From Variovorax sp. RA8 (GTDB taxonomy: Bacteria > Pseudomonadota > Gammaproteobacteria > Burkholderiales > Burkholderiaceae_C): DNA of 64,000 nt. The position numbers and the translations under genes are program-made. Positions 33,571 to 42,722 of this stretch are shown here, one piece after another (within the stretch, counting starts at the first letter, position 1; every line of letters starts with the position of its first letter). The stretch lies in contig NZ_LR594662.1 of the NCBI RefSeq assembly GCF_901827175.1, positions 1,178,001 to 1,242,000 on the forward strand, in the 5' to 3' direction. Under the pieces are notes generated by a model. The model ran no database searches and was not told the DNA's origin. It saw nothing but the letters and a program-made list of their open reading frames with translations.

Positions 33571-34479
33571 ATGTCCATCCACGCGATCCATGCCGCGCCC
33601 GCCAAGCGCTTCCATGTTGCGCATGCCTGCGCCGCTGCCGGGCTGCCGGGGCCGCACGTGGCGTCGCTGGGCCTGGTCGATGTCGAGGCCCTCGGAGGCG
33701 GCGTGCACCGGGGGCTGCCGCATGAGCTCTTCATGGTCACGGCCTACTGCGACGAGCGGCTGGACTGCCGCAGCGCCGGCGATGGCCGCGCGCTGCGCGT
33801 GATGGTCTCGGCCCTGCGTACGCGCCCCGTGGACTTCCAGACGCAGGGCCGTGGGCAGATGGCGGTCGCGATGCTCACGCCGCTGGGCCTGCTGCGCGCC
33901 TTCGGCCGGCCCTGGGACAGCCTTTGCAACGAACGCTTGCCGCTGCGCGAGATCGTCCCCCCGTACCAGGAGGCGATCCTGCACGGCGCGCTGATCGATG
34001 CGGCGGCGAGCCCGCAGCGCTGCGCCGTCTTCGGGCGCTGGCTCGAGACCCGCATCGGCGAGCGCCGCCCGCTGGGCTGGCAGGCCGAGCGCGTGGCGGC
34101 GGCGGCGATGTCGCTGCTCGAGGCGCCCGGGCTGTCGGTCGACGAGCTGGCCTCCCAGCATCGGGTAAGCCGGCGCCAGCTCGAGCGCGACTTCCGCCAC
34201 TGGCTGGGCGTCGCGCCCGCCGGCTATGCGCGGCTGGTGCGCTTCCAGCGCGCCGCCTGCGCGATCGCCGAGGGCATGCCGCTGGCCCATGTGGCGGCCG
34301 AGGAGGGCTATGCCGACCAGGCCCACATGACCCGCGCCTTCTCCGATACGGCGGGCGTCACGCCGCGCGAGCTGCGCGAGGGGGGCGGCCCCGCCAGCGC
34401 GCTGCGGGCGGCCTTTGCGCAGCGCATGATCATGCTGCCCGCCGCCGGCGAACCCGAGGCGCTTCGGCTGGCAGCCTGA
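33571..34479 (+). CDS. AraC-family transcriptional regulator
   Basis: A 302-residue regulator. The N-terminal about 170 residues form a non-conserved ligand-type domain with segments such as ELFMVTAYCDERLDC and MAVAMLTPLGLLRAFGRPW. The C-terminal AraC DNA-binding domain has two helix-turn-helix units: LSVDELASQHRVSRRQLERD and MPLAHVAAEEGYADQAHMTR, followed by the family signature FSDTAGVTPRELRE. The target is unknown; the palindromic repeats just upstream may be an autoregulatory site. The gene stands alone between the HisN-like phosphatase and the DUF2905 gene. Confidence 0.88.
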   Translation: MSIHAIHAAPAKRFHVAHACAAAGLPGPHVASLGLVDVEALGGGVHRGLPHELFMVTAYCDERLDCRSAGDGRALRVMVSALRTRPVDFQTQGRGQMAVAMLTPLGLLRAFGRPWDSLCNERLPLREIVPPYQEAILHGALIDAAASPQRCAVFGRWLETRIGERRPLGWQAERVAAAAMSLLEAPGLSVDELASQHRVSRRQLERDFRHWLGVAPAGYARLVRFQRAACAIAEGMPLAHVAAEEGYADQAHMTRAFSDTAGVTPRELREGGGPASALRAAFAQRMIMLPAAGEPEALRLAA

Positions 34480-34525
34480 GACCGAAGGGCCGCGAACGCG
34501 CGGCGCTAGTACTAGACTGTCCCCC

Positions 34526-34720
34526 ATGATTCGCTGGCTGATCGTCGTCGTGCTCGCGCTGCTGTTGATGAGCGGCCTGACGCAATGGCTGCGGCGCTTC
34601 GGCTTCGGGCGCCTGCCCGGCGACTTCGAATTTCGCGCCTTCGGGCGCGAGTGGCAGCTGCCGATCGGGAGCACCGTGGTGCTCAGCATGATCGCGGCCT
34701 TGATTGCACGATGGATCTGA
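34526..34720 (+). CDS. DUF2905-type small membrane protein
   Basis: A 64-residue protein with two predicted membrane helices: WLIVVVLALLLMSGL at the N-terminus and PIGSTVVLSMIAALIAR at the C-terminus. The connecting segment FGFGRLPGDFEF carries the G-R-L-P-G-D core of DUF2905. The function is unknown. It lies four bases upstream of the ROK gene, so the two are probably transcribed together. Confidence 0.82.
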   Translation: MIRWLIVVVLALLLMSGLTQWLRRFGFGRLPGDFEFRAFGREWQLPIGSTVVLSMIAALIARWI

Positions 34721-34724
34721 CCCC

Positions 34725-35651
34725 ATGAGAGCCTGCGTCGATATCGGCGGAACCAAGGTGGCCGTGAGCCTGTCGCCCGACAGCAGCTCGCCGCTGGTCG
34801 GCCGCCGCAGCGAGCCGACCGCCAAGACCGGCAGCAACGATGCGGTGGCGCTGCAGATCCTGCGGCTCATCGACGAGATCTGCGCCGAGCAGGGCATCGC
34901 CGCCGCCTCGATCGACCGCGTGGGCGTGTCCTCGGCTGGCCCCTTCGTGCTGCGCGATGGCCAGGTCGAACTCGCCACCCCCAACATCTGCGGCGGCATC
35001 GCGGGCCCGGCGCGCGGCCTGCCCAACGACTGGATGACGGCCGTGGTGGAGGCGCCGCTGCGGCAGCGCTTCGGCCAGGTGCGGGTGGAGAACGACGCAG
35101 TGGCCGCGCTCGAGGCCGAGCGCACCTGGGGCGCGCTGCAAGGCATGGGCCACTGCGCCTATGTCACCTGGAGCACCGGCGTCGGCGTGGGCCTGTGCGT
35201 GGACGGCCGCATCCTGCACGGCAAGAACGGCAATGCGGGCCACGCGGGGCACAGCTTCGTGGCCGACGGCGACAACAGTGCGCTGTGCGGCTGCGGCAAC
35301 GTCGGGGACGTCGAGGCCCTGGTCGCCGGCAACTCCATCGCCCGCCGCTTCGGCCGGCCGCCGCCCGAGCTGTTCGCCGCCGCCGCGGCCGGCGAGCCGC
35401 AGGCATTGGCCACCACCGAGGCGCTGTGCCGGGTGATGGGCCGCATGCTCTACAACCTGATCGCCACGCTCGACCTCCAACGCATCAGCCTGGGCGGCAG
35501 CGTGTTCTGGCACAACCGCGATTTCCTGCTGCCGCGCCTGCAGGCCGAGATCGACGGCAAGCTGGTCGCGCTCACCCGCGATGCGGTGCTGGCGCCCGCC
35601 GGGCTGGGCGACAAGGTCGGCGACTACGCCGCCCTCGCGTTGCTCGATTAG
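34725..35651 (+). CDS. ROK-family protein (sugar kinase type)
   Basis: A 308-residue ROK (repressor/ORF/kinase) protein without an N-terminal helix-turn-helix, so probably a sugar kinase. The phosphate-binding loop is VDIGGTKVAVSL; GVSSAGPF, the catalytic-region VENDAVAALEAER and the sugar-site WSTGVGVGLCVDG are present. The zinc-site segment reads GHSFVADGDNSALCGCGNVGDVEAL: the usual CxCGxxGC has lost its last cysteine (Asp instead), which may weaken zinc binding. Its stop codon overlaps the stop of the convergent SDR gene by four bases. The sugar substrate is unknown; glucose or N-acetylmannosamine would be typical. Confidence 0.88.
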   Translation: MRACVDIGGTKVAVSLSPDSSSPLVGRRSEPTAKTGSNDAVALQILRLIDEICAEQGIAAASIDRVGVSSAGPFVLRDGQVELATPNICGGIAGPARGLPNDWMTAVVEAPLRQRFGQVRVENDAVAALEAERTWGALQGMGHCAYVTWSTGVGVGLCVDGRILHGKNGNAGHAGHSFVADGDNSALCGCGNVGDVEALVAGNSIARRFGRPPPELFAAAAAGEPQALATTEALCRVMGRMLYNLIATLDLQRISLGGSVFWHNRDFLLPRLQAEIDGKLVALTRDAVLAPAGLGDKVGDYAALALLD

Positions 35652-36418
35652 AGGAACATCCCGCCCGAGACCTCGATTCGCTGGCCGGTGATCCAGCGGT
35701 TCTCCGGCTGGAGCAGCGAGGAGATCGCACCGCCGATGTCGTCCGGCTGGCCCGCGCGCCCGAGCGCGGTTTGCGAGGCAACCATGCTGTTCACCTGGGC
35801 GTTGTCGCGCACCAGGCCGCCGCTGAAATCGGTCTCGATGGCACCCGGTGCCACCACATTGACCGCGATGCCGCGCGCACCCAGCTCCTTGGCCAGGTAG
35901 CGCGTCAGTACCTCGATGCCGCCCTTCATTGCCGCGTAGGCCGCATGGCCCGGGAGGGTAAAGCGCGCGAGGCCGGTCGAGATGTTGACGATGCGCCCGC
36001 CGTCGGCGATCAGCGGCAGCAGCTTCTGGGTCAGGAAGAAGGGCCCCTTGAGGTGGATGTTCATCAACTCCTCGAACTGTTCCTCGGTCGTCTCCTCGAA
36101 GCTCGCGTGAATGCCGATGCCGGCGTTGTTCACCAGGTAGTCGAAGCGCTCGCGTTGCCAGACCTCGCTCAAGGCCGCCTTCACCTGCGCCGCAAAGGTG
36201 GCAAAGCTCGCGCTGTCCGCCACGTCGATCCGCAAGGCAACGGCGCGCCGGCCCAGGTCTTCGATCTGCCGCACCACTTGCTGCGCCTCATCGGCGCCGC
36301 TGCGGTAGGTCAGCAGGACATCGACGCCGCGCTCGGCCAGCCTCAGCGCGCTGTTCTTGCCCAGCCCGCGGCTGCCGCCGGTGATGCGGGCGATGGGGTT
36401 GGTGGTTGGGGTGTTCAT
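35648..36418 (-). CDS. SDR family oxidoreductase, divergent from a LysR regulator
   Basis: A 256-residue short-chain dehydrogenase. The cofactor loop is ITGGSRGLGKN, the NNAG motif is YLVNNAGIGIH, the catalytic serine lies in IVNISTGLARF and the catalytic pair in YAAMKGGIE (Tyr-x3-Lys), then NVVAPGAIETDFSGG. This is a standard NAD(P)-dependent member; the substrate cannot be read. It is transcribed away from a LysR gene across a 127-base region with duplicated operator-like repeats, so LysR control is likely. The ATG at 36418 is chosen over an upstream in-frame start lying inside the promoter region. Confidence 0.9.
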   Translation of the reverse strand: MNTPTTNPIARITGGSRGLGKNSALRLAERGVDVLLTYRSGADEAQQVVRQIEDLGRRAVALRIDVADSASFATFAAQVKAALSEVWQRERFDYLVNNAGIGIHASFEETTEEQFEELMNIHLKGPFFLTQKLLPLIADGGRIVNISTGLARFTLPGHAAYAAMKGGIEVLTRYLAKELGARGIAVNVVAPGAIETDFSGGLVRDNAQVNSMVASQTALGRAGQPDDIGGAISSLLQPENRWITGQRIEVSGGMFL

Positions 36419-36450
36419 TTCGCTTCCTTGACAGAGTGCTACGGTGAAGT

Positions 36451-36522
36451 GAACTGTATGGAAGAACAATGAACGGATAAACTAGCTGAAAAAGATAGAA
36501 CTGTTCAGGTAGAAAGAACAAT
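36451..36522. promoter_or_regulatory. Duplicated operator-like repeat in the SDR–LysR intergenic region
   Basis: Two direct copies of GAACTGT...AGAACAAT occur at 36451-36470 (GAACTGTATGGAAGAACAAT) and 36498-36522 (same ends with a five-base longer middle). They lie centrally between the divergent starts at 36418 and 36546 and are candidates for LysR binding. A TTGACA hexamer is present at 36428-36433 on the plus strand. Confidence 0.45.
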
Positions 36523-36545
36523 AAGCCGAGAATTGGCTCTTCACC

Positions 36546-37442
36546 ATGGACCTCGACACGCTTCGCATCTTCGCCAAGGTGGCTGAACTGGCCAGCTTCA
36601 CCCGCGCCGCCGAGCAGCTGGGCCATCCCAAGGCGCGCGTCTCCACCGCCGTGCAGCAGCTCGAGGGGCAGCTCGGCACCCGGCTGCTGCACCGGACTAC
36701 CCGCAGCGTGCGCCTGACCCAGGACGGCGAGCAGTTCCTCGAGCGCGCGAAGGAGCTGGTGGCGGACGCGGACGAGCTGCAATCGATGTTCCAGCAGGCG
36801 CCCAGTGCCCTGCGAGGGCGGCTGCGCGTGGACCTGCCGGTGGGCCTCGCGCGCCGCATCGTGATCCCGCGGCTGCCCGAGTTTTTTGCCGCGCATCCGC
36901 AGCTGGCGCTGGAGCTCAGCACCACCGACCGGCTGGTGGACCCGGTGCACGAGGGCTTCGATTGCGTCCTGCGCATCGGCCCGTTGCGCGATTCGGGGCT
37001 GGTGGCGCGTCCGCTGGGGCGGCTGCGGCTGATCAACTGCGCGAGCCCCGGCTACCTTCGTGCGCACGGCGTCCCGCGGACGCTGGAGGACCTGGCAGGG
37101 CATCGCCTGGTCCACTACTCGCCCACGCTCGGCGGCCAGGCGCCCGGCTGGGAATACCACGACGGGGAGCGCTACCGCTTCCAGCCCATGGGTGGCCAGA
37201 TCACCGTGAACAGCTCCGAGGCCTACGAAGCCGCCTGCCTCGCAGGCCTGGGCCTGATCCAGGCGCCGGTGCTGGGCCTGCAGGCGCTGATCGACCAGGG
37301 GCTGCTGGAGGAGGTCATGCCGCAGGCGACGGCTGAGCCGATGCCGGTGACGCTGCTCTATCCGAACCGGCGCAACCTCTCCCAGCGCGTGCAGGCGATG
37401 CTCGACTGGCTGGCCCGGACGCTGGCGCCCCTGCTGCGTTAG
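36546..37442 (+). CDS. LysR-family transcriptional regulator
   Basis: A 298-residue regulator. The N-terminal winged helix-turn-helix is clear (LRIFAKVAELASFTRAAEQL, then HPKARVSTAVQQLEGQLGTRLLHRTTRSVRLTQDG in register). The effector domain follows (LRGRLRVDLPVGLARRIVIP). This form, with short hydrophobic PxxVS-type recognition and GTRLLxRTTR, belongs to the large group close to CrgA/DmlR-like regulators. It most likely controls the divergent SDR gene through the repeats between them. Its 3' end overlaps the convergent MocR gene by 128 bases. Confidence 0.92.
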   Translation: MDLDTLRIFAKVAELASFTRAAEQLGHPKARVSTAVQQLEGQLGTRLLHRTTRSVRLTQDGEQFLERAKELVADADELQSMFQQAPSALRGRLRVDLPVGLARRIVIPRLPEFFAAHPQLALELSTTDRLVDPVHEGFDCVLRIGPLRDSGLVARPLGRLRLINCASPGYLRAHGVPRTLEDLAGHRLVHYSPTLGGQAPGWEYHDGERYRFQPMGGQITVNSSEAYEAACLAGLGLIQAPVLGLQALIDQGLLEEVMPQATAEPMPVTLLYPNRRNLSQRVQAMLDWLARTLAPLLR

Positions 37443-38877
37443 CGCCGAGCGCGGTGGCGATGGCGCCCAGGCGCCGCAGCGCGGCATCGACCGCCTCGCC
37501 ATAGGGCCAGCCGCAGTTGATGCGCAGGTAGTGGTCGAAGCGCGAGGAGTTCGAGAACAGCGTGCCGGGCGCCACCACGATGCGCTCGGCGAGGGCCGCT
37601 TCGAAGACCCGCATCGAGGACAGTCTTTCGGGCAGCTCCACCCACAGCTGCAGCCCGCCCGGCGGCAGGTTGATGCGCGTGCCCGGCGGAAAGCAGCCGG
37701 CGATCGTGTCGGCGGTCTGCTCGCGCTGGGCCTTCAGGCATTGGCGCAGATGGCGCAGATGGCGGTCGTAGCCGCCGGTGGCCATGAACTCGCCGGCCGC
37801 GGCCTGCGCGAGCGCCTCGTTGTTGCGCGTCTGCGCGAACTTGAGCATCTCCACCCGCGCCTGCCAGCGCCCGGCCGCGATCCAGCCCAGGCGCAGGCCG
37901 GGCGCGAGGATCTTGTGCAGCGAGGCGCAGTGGATCACGTTGCCGGCGTCGTCGAAGGACTTGAGCGCGCGTGGCGGGACCGGCGCATCGATCAGTTCGC
38001 TGTAGGTGTCGTCCTCGATCAGCGGGATCGCATGCTGCGCGCACAGCTGCGCAAGCCGTGCCTTGTGGGCATCGGGCATCACGCTGCCGAGCGGGTTCTG
38101 CAGGTGCGGCACCACCACCACGGCCTTGATGTTGTCGTAGGTGCGGATGGCGAGGTCCAGGGCCTCGATCGAGAGGCCGGTCTGCGGGCTGGTCGGGATC
38201 TCCAGCGCCTGCAGTCCCAGGCTCTCGAGCACCTGCAGCAGGCCGTAGAAGGTGGGCGACTCCACCGCCACCGTGTCGCCCGGCTGCGCGACCGCGCGCA
38301 GCGCGAGGTTCAGCGCCTCGATGCAGCCGTTGGTGACCAGGATCTCGTCCGGCGAGATCGCCATGCCCACGCGCAGGCTGCGCTGCGCGAGCACTTCGCG
38401 GAACGGGCGGTGGCCCTTCAGCGGCGCGGCGACCGCCAGCATGCCGGGGCGCTGGCGCAGCAGGCGCGTCATCGCGTTGCGCAGCGCCTCGGCGGGATAG
38501 AGCTCCGGCGCACCGCGCGCGATGGACAGGTCGAGCTTTTCGGGCACCTGCCGGCGCCGAGCCACGAAGTCCGAGACCTTGGCGTGGATGCCCACGTACT
38601 GCGCCGGGTCGGGCGCCCGGTCGGCCGCCGGCTCGTCCATCGGCGCCATCGCCAGGCGGCGCGGCCGGCGCACGAAATAGCCCGAGCGCTCGCGCGCCTC
38701 GACCCAGCCTTCGCTTTCCATCGAGCGGCACAGCTGCAGCGCGGTCGACAGGCTGATGCCGTGCTGTCGCATCAGGTGGCGCAGCGAGGGCAGCTTGTCG
38801 CCCGGCTTGAGCGAGCCGGCGTGGATCGCGTCGAGGTAGTGCGCGGCCAGCTGGCGGTAGAGCGGGGTGGAGTCCAT
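37315..38877 (-). CDS. MocR-type regulator (GntR helix-turn-helix fused to a class-I aminotransferase)
   Basis: A 520-residue PLP-dependent regulator. The GntR domain spans about residues 1-75 (PLYRQLAAHYLDAI, KPGDKLPSLRHLMRQHGIS). The aminotransferase-like domain follows with VTNGCIEALNLALRAV, LQNPLGSVMP, EDDTYSEL and the PLP lysine in CASLHKILAPGLRLGW. The fold ends near residue 478 (ALRRLGAIATALG); the last about 42 residues are low-complexity Ala/Ser/Pro and arise from reading through the 3' end of the convergent LysR gene. MocR proteins regulate vitamin B6, amino-acid or transport genes; the target is not visible here. Direct repeats in its promoter may be its own binding sites. Confidence 0.9.
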   Translation of the reverse strand: MDSTPLYRQLAAHYLDAIHAGSLKPGDKLPSLRHLMRQHGISLSTALQLCRSMESEGWVEARERSGYFVRRPRRLAMAPMDEPAADRAPDPAQYVGIHAKVSDFVARRRQVPEKLDLSIARGAPELYPAEALRNAMTRLLRQRPGMLAVAAPLKGHRPFREVLAQRSLRVGMAISPDEILVTNGCIEALNLALRAVAQPGDTVAVESPTFYGLLQVLESLGLQALEIPTSPQTGLSIEALDLAIRTYDNIKAVVVVPHLQNPLGSVMPDAHKARLAQLCAQHAIPLIEDDTYSELIDAPVPPRALKSFDDAGNVIHCASLHKILAPGLRLGWIAAGRWQARVEMLKFAQTRNNEALAQAAAGEFMATGGYDRHLRHLRQCLKAQREQTADTIAGCFPPGTRINLPPGGLQLWVELPERLSSMRVFEAALAERIVVAPGTLFSNSSRFDHYLRINCGWPYGEAVDAALRRLGAIATALGANAAGAPASGPASRASPARAGRGCAGSDRAASPASAQPSPAA

Positions 38878-38909
38878 GGGGCGATGCTGCGGGAAGGACC
38901 GCGGCGGGA

Positions 38910-38948
38910 ACAGATGCAGACAGCGGCGAAAACCACCATAACAGATGC
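38910..38948 (-). promoter_or_regulatory. Direct repeats ACAGATGC upstream of the MocR gene
   Basis: ACAGATGC occurs at 38910-38917 and again at 38941-38948 in the same orientation, 31 bases apart, which is about three helical turns. They lie 33-71 bases upstream of the MocR start, and the neighbouring DUF2917 gene starts 106 bases on the other side. MocR regulators bind spaced direct repeats, so this is a plausible autoregulatory site. Confidence 0.4.
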
Positions 38949-39053
38949 GGTGTGGAGGCGGCTGTTCTGCCTTCGATCGTCCCCGGCTGTGCCTGTTTGT
39001 CGAGCGGCTTGCTGCCTACGATTTCAGCATCCACCACTCCCCCGAGGCCGGCC

Positions 39054-39377
39054 ATGATTTCCACGGATTTCTCTTCCACCACCAGGCTCCTTCCCGGGCA
39101 GTCGCTGCGCGTCGCCCTCGATGCCGGCACCGCGCTGATGGTGCTGGAAGGCCGCGTACGGATCATTTCGCCGCCGTCATGGTTCGGCGAGACCGCGTTC
39201 AGCGTGAAGAACGAGTTCGAGGAGGGAGAGGCCTATGTCGCCGAGCGTGGGGGCTGGGTCGAAGTCGATGCGCTGGCGCCGGCGCCAGCGCGGATTTGCG
39301 GCCTGCCGCAGCCGGCGCCGGGCACGGCGCTGCGCCCTTCCCCGGTGACGCGGTTGCTGCGCCTGCTGCTCGCCTGA
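39054..39377 (+). CDS. DUF2917-like small protein
   Basis: A 107-residue protein. The segment LRVALDAGTALMVLEGRVRII followed by EEGEAYVAERGGWVEVDAL has the spacing of DUF2917, a small cupin-like beta domain found in many Burkholderiales, and resembles the protein at 50137-50472. The function is unknown. The ATG at 39054 is preferred to longer frames that run into the MocR promoter. It is convergent with otsA, two bases apart. Confidence 0.65.
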   Translation: MISTDFSSTTRLLPGQSLRVALDAGTALMVLEGRVRIISPPSWFGETAFSVKNEFEEGEAYVAERGGWVEVDALAPAPARICGLPQPAPGTALRPSPVTRLLRLLLA

Positions 39378-39379
39378 GC

Positions 39380-40765
39380 CTAGCGCACGCTCTCTGCTTC
39401 GCGCAGTGCGTCGAGGAAGGTGCGCCGCCACCAGTGCACGTCCTGCGCGCGGATGCGCGACAGCAGCTTCTGGTGGCGCTCCCGGCGCTCCTCCAGCGGC
39501 ATCTGCAGCGCCTGCTGCACGGTCTCGGCGGTGCCGTGGGTGTCGTAGGGATTGACCAGCAGCGCTTCCCTCAACTGCTCGGCGGCCCCCGCGAAGCGCG
39601 ACAGCACCAGCACGCCCGGATCGGCCGGGTCCTGCGCCGCGATGTATTCCTTGGCCACCAGGTTCATGCCGTCGCGCAGCGGCGTCACCAGCCCGACCGC
39701 CGCGGCCCGGCACAGGCCCGGCACGCGTTTGCGCGCCACCATGCGGTGGATGTAGCGCACGGGCATCCAGTCGAGCTCGCCGTAGTCGCCATTGATGGCG
39801 CCGCACAGCGCCTCGAGTTCGCGCCGGATGTCGGCGTAGGCGTCCACCGTCTCGCGGGTGGGCGAGGCGATCTGGATCAGCGTCGCGCTGCGGCGGTTCT
39901 CGGGGTAGTTGGCCAGCAGCTCGCGGAAGGAGCGCACGCGGTTCGGGATGCCCTTGGAATAGTCGAGCCGGTCGATGCCCAGGAGCAGCCGACGGCTGGA
40001 GTACTCGCGCCGCATCGTCTCGTACATGTCGCGCGATTCCTTGCCGTGAGTGAGCGCCGCGAATTCGTCGACGTCGATGCCGATCGGGAAGGCGCTGCAA
40101 CGCACCGTCTGCCCATAGGCGCGGTACAGGTCGCGGCCCACGGCTTCGCCGTTGGCCTCGTTGCGCACGTATTGCTCGAAGTGCTGCACGTCCTGCTGCG
40201 CCTGGAAGCCGATCAGGTCGTAGGCGAACAGCGAGCGCATCAGCCATTCGTGCTGCGGGATCGCGGCCATGATGATGTGCGGCGGCAGCGGAATGTGCAG
40301 GAAGAAGCCGATGCGCTGGCGGCAGCCCATGCCGCGCAGCTCGGCCGCCAGCGGAATCAGGTGGTAGTCGTGGATCCAGATGATGTCGTCGCTCTTCAGG
40401 AGCGGCAGCAGCTTGCGTGCGAAGAGCTGGTTCACGCGCCGGTAGCCGCCGATGAAGCCGGCGTCGAAGTTCGCCAGGTCGAGCCGGTCGTGGAACACCG
40501 GCCACAGCACGTCGTTGCTGTAGCCCAGGTAGTAGCTATCGTGGTCCTCGCGGCTCAGGTCGATGGTAGCGAGCGTGACCTTTCCGGCTTGCTGGATGCG
40601 CAGCTCGCCTTCGCCGGTGGGGCCGTCCTCGACGATGTTGCCGCTCCAGCCGAACCAGAGGCCCCCGGTCTGCTGCAGGCTCTCGCCCAGCGCGACTGCG
40701 AGTCCTCCGGCGGCGGGCTTGCGGGGATCGGCGACGCGGTTGGAAACGACGACGAGACGACTCAT
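39380..40765 (-). CDS. otsA: Trehalose-6-phosphate synthase OtsA (GT20)
   Basis: A 461-residue glycosyltransferase that joins UDP-glucose and glucose 6-phosphate to trehalose 6-phosphate. Conserved segments are [19 protein letters not shown] at the N-terminus, [33 protein letters not shown] and [19 protein letters not shown]. The length is that of single-domain bacterial enzymes. It is the last gene of the otsB–GH15–otsA unit and starts 13 bases after the GH15 gene. The product would be dephosphorylated by OtsB to give the osmoprotectant trehalose. Confidence 0.97.
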   Translation of the reverse strand: MSRLVVVSNRVADPRKPAAGGLAVALGESLQQTGGLWFGWSGNIVEDGPTGEGELRIQQAGKVTLATIDLSREDHDSYYLGYSNDVLWPVFHDRLDLANFDAGFIGGYRRVNQLFARKLLPLLKSDDIIWIHDYHLIPLAAELRGMGCRQRIGFFLHIPLPPHIIMAAIPQHEWLMRSLFAYDLIGFQAQQDVQHFEQYVRNEANGEAVGRDLYRAYGQTVRCSAFPIGIDVDEFAALTHGKESRDMYETMRREYSSRRLLLGIDRLDYSKGIPNRVRSFRELLANYPENRRSATLIQIASPTRETVDAYADIRRELEALCGAINGDYGELDWMPVRYIHRMVARKRVPGLCRAAAVGLVTPLRDGMNLVAKEYIAAQDPADPGVLVLSRFAGAAEQLREALLVNPYDTHGTAETVQQALQMPLEERRERHQKLLSRIRAQDVHWWRRTFLDALREAESVR

Positions 40766-40778
40766 GGGCTTGTGATGG

Positions 40779-42722
40779 TCATATGCAGGAGTCCCAAGGC
40801 GCGGACAGCCGCACCGCCGCGTTGATGATCCCCACCATCGAGTAAGTCTGCGGGAAGTTGCCCCACATCTCGCCCGTGACCGGATGGGTGTCCTCCGACA
40901 GCAGGCCCAGCGGGTTGCGCGCCGCCAGCATGGTTTCGAAGATCTGCCGCGCCTCGGCCTTGCGGCCGATCTTGGCCAGGGCATCGATGCGCCAGAAGGT
41001 GCAGATGTTGAAGGCGGTTTCGGGCTTGCCGAAATCGTCGGCTGCCTCGTAGCGGCGCATGTAGGGGCCGTCGCACAGCGATTTCTCCATCGCCTCGACG
41101 GTGGAGATGAAGCGCGGGTCGCGCGCGTCGATGAGCCCGACCTCGGTCATCAGCAGGATGCTCGCATCGAGCTCGTGGCCGCCGAAGCTCTCGGCGAAGG
41201 CCTGGCGCTCCTCGCACCAGGACTTGGCGAGGATCTCCTCGCGCATCCGCGAGGAATGGCCGTGCCAGTAGGCCGCGCGCTCCGGCAGGCCCAGCGAGCG
41301 CGCCACCTTGGCCAGCCGGTCGCAGGCGGCCCAGCTCATCAGCGCCGAGCTGGTGTGCACGCGGGCGCGCGTGCGCAGCTCCCACATGCCGGCGTCGGGC
41401 GTGCCGTAGACGCGGATCGCCTGCTCGCCCACTGCCTCCAGGTGCGGGAACTCGGCCACGCCGCCGCGGCTGAGCAGCCGGTGGTCGTGGAAGGCCTGCG
41501 AGGCGCCCAGCACGATGTTGCCGTAGACGTCGTGCTGGAAATGCTCCTGCGCCTGGTTGCCCACGCGCACCGGGCCCATGCCGCGGTACCCGGTCAGGCC
41601 CTCGACGAAGGACTCGGGCAGCTCGCGCTCCAGGCCGATGCCGTAGAGCGGCTGGATGTGCTCGCCGTGCGAGCCGATCACCACGTTGGCCAGCCAGCGC
41701 AGGTAGTCCTCCATGGTGCCGACCTCGGACAGGCTGTTGAGCGCCCGCACCACGAAGAAGGCATCGCGCAGCCAGCAGTAGCGGTAGTCCCAGTTGCGCT
41801 GGCTGCCCGGCGCCTCGGGGATGCTGGTGGTCATGGCGGCCACGATGGCGCCCGTGTCCTCGTAGAGGGACAGCTTGAGCGTGATGGCGGCACGGATCAC
41901 CGCGTCCTGCCATTCGAAGGGGATGGCGAGCCGCTTGCTCCAGGTGCGCCAGTAGGCGATGGTCTCCTGCTCGAAATGGCGCGCCGTGTCGGCGATGCCA
42001 TCCATCAGCGTCTCGTCGGCGCCGAGCACGAAGTTGTGTTCGCGCGACAGCACGAAGGGCTGCCTCGAGAGCACGTGCGAAACCGGAGCGTCCATGTTGA
42101 GGCGCAGCGCGAAGTCCGGGCCCACATAGCGGATGTGGTTGCTGCCGCGCGTGATCTGCGGCGGCGTGCTGCCCCACTGGAAGCGCGGCGCCAGCGAGAC
42201 GCGCACGCGCGGCGTGCCCTGGATGGGCTTCACCCGGCGAACGATGGTGAGCGGCCGGAAGTAGCGCGAACGGCTGTAGAAGCGCGGTGCGAAGTCCGTG
42301 ATTTCCACACCCTGCCCGGCGCTGTCGAAGAGCTGGGTGCGCAGCACGGCCGTGTTCGGCTCGTACCACTGCTTGCTGGAGGCGAAGTCCTCGATCTCGA
42401 TGGCCCAGGCGCTCGCGTCCTCGCCCGTGTGCAGCAGCGCATTGAAGACCGGCTCGCCGTCGAAGCGTGGCAGGCAGCACCAGACCACGCGGCCGCGCGC
42501 GTCGATCAGCGCGCTGAAGGAGCAGTTGCCGATCACGCCGACATTGAGCGAGGGATCGGCCGGCGGGCCGAAGCCGCCGCGTGCGGCCGGCCTGGTCACG
42601 GCTTCTGGTTGGGCGGCGGGCTTGTCGCTGGCGCTGGCGGCGCCGGCGATCGAGTCGCCGGCCCGGCTTCGCTGCTGCAGTTCTTCCTCCGTGGTCTCGA
42701 CCTCTTGCAGGTTTTTCGTCAT
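40779..42722 (-). CDS. Glycoside hydrolase family 15 protein (trehalase/glucoamylase type)
   Basis: A 647-residue cytoplasmic protein with no signal peptide. The C-terminal (alpha/alpha)6 toroid of GH15 is recognised from WDYRYCWLRDAFFVVRALN, TGYRGMGPVRVGNQAQEH and FNICTFWRIDALAKIGR, ending PQTYSMVGIINAAVRLS. The N-terminal about 60 residues are low-complexity. Some GH15 enzymes next to ots genes hydrolyse trehalose, so this may balance trehalose synthesis; glucoamylase-like action on other glucosides is possible. Its start overlaps the otsB stop (ATGA), so the two are translationally coupled. Confidence 0.9.
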   Translation of the reverse strand: MTKNLQEVETTEEELQQRSRAGDSIAGAASASDKPAAQPEAVTRPAARGGFGPPADPSLNVGVIGNCSFSALIDARGRVVWCCLPRFDGEPVFNALLHTGEDASAWAIEIEDFASSKQWYEPNTAVLRTQLFDSAGQGVEITDFAPRFYSRSRYFRPLTIVRRVKPIQGTPRVRVSLAPRFQWGSTPPQITRGSNHIRYVGPDFALRLNMDAPVSHVLSRQPFVLSREHNFVLGADETLMDGIADTARHFEQETIAYWRTWSKRLAIPFEWQDAVIRAAITLKLSLYEDTGAIVAAMTTSIPEAPGSQRNWDYRYCWLRDAFFVVRALNSLSEVGTMEDYLRWLANVVIGSHGEHIQPLYGIGLERELPESFVEGLTGYRGMGPVRVGNQAQEHFQHDVYGNIVLGASQAFHDHRLLSRGGVAEFPHLEAVGEQAIRVYGTPDAGMWELRTRARVHTSSALMSWAACDRLAKVARSLGLPERAAYWHGHSSRMREEILAKSWCEERQAFAESFGGHELDASILLMTEVGLIDARDPRFISTVEAMEKSLCDGPYMRRYEAADDFGKPETAFNICTFWRIDALAKIGRKAEARQIFETMLAARNPLGLLSEDTHPVTGEMWGNFPQTYSMVGIINAAVRLSAPWDSCI

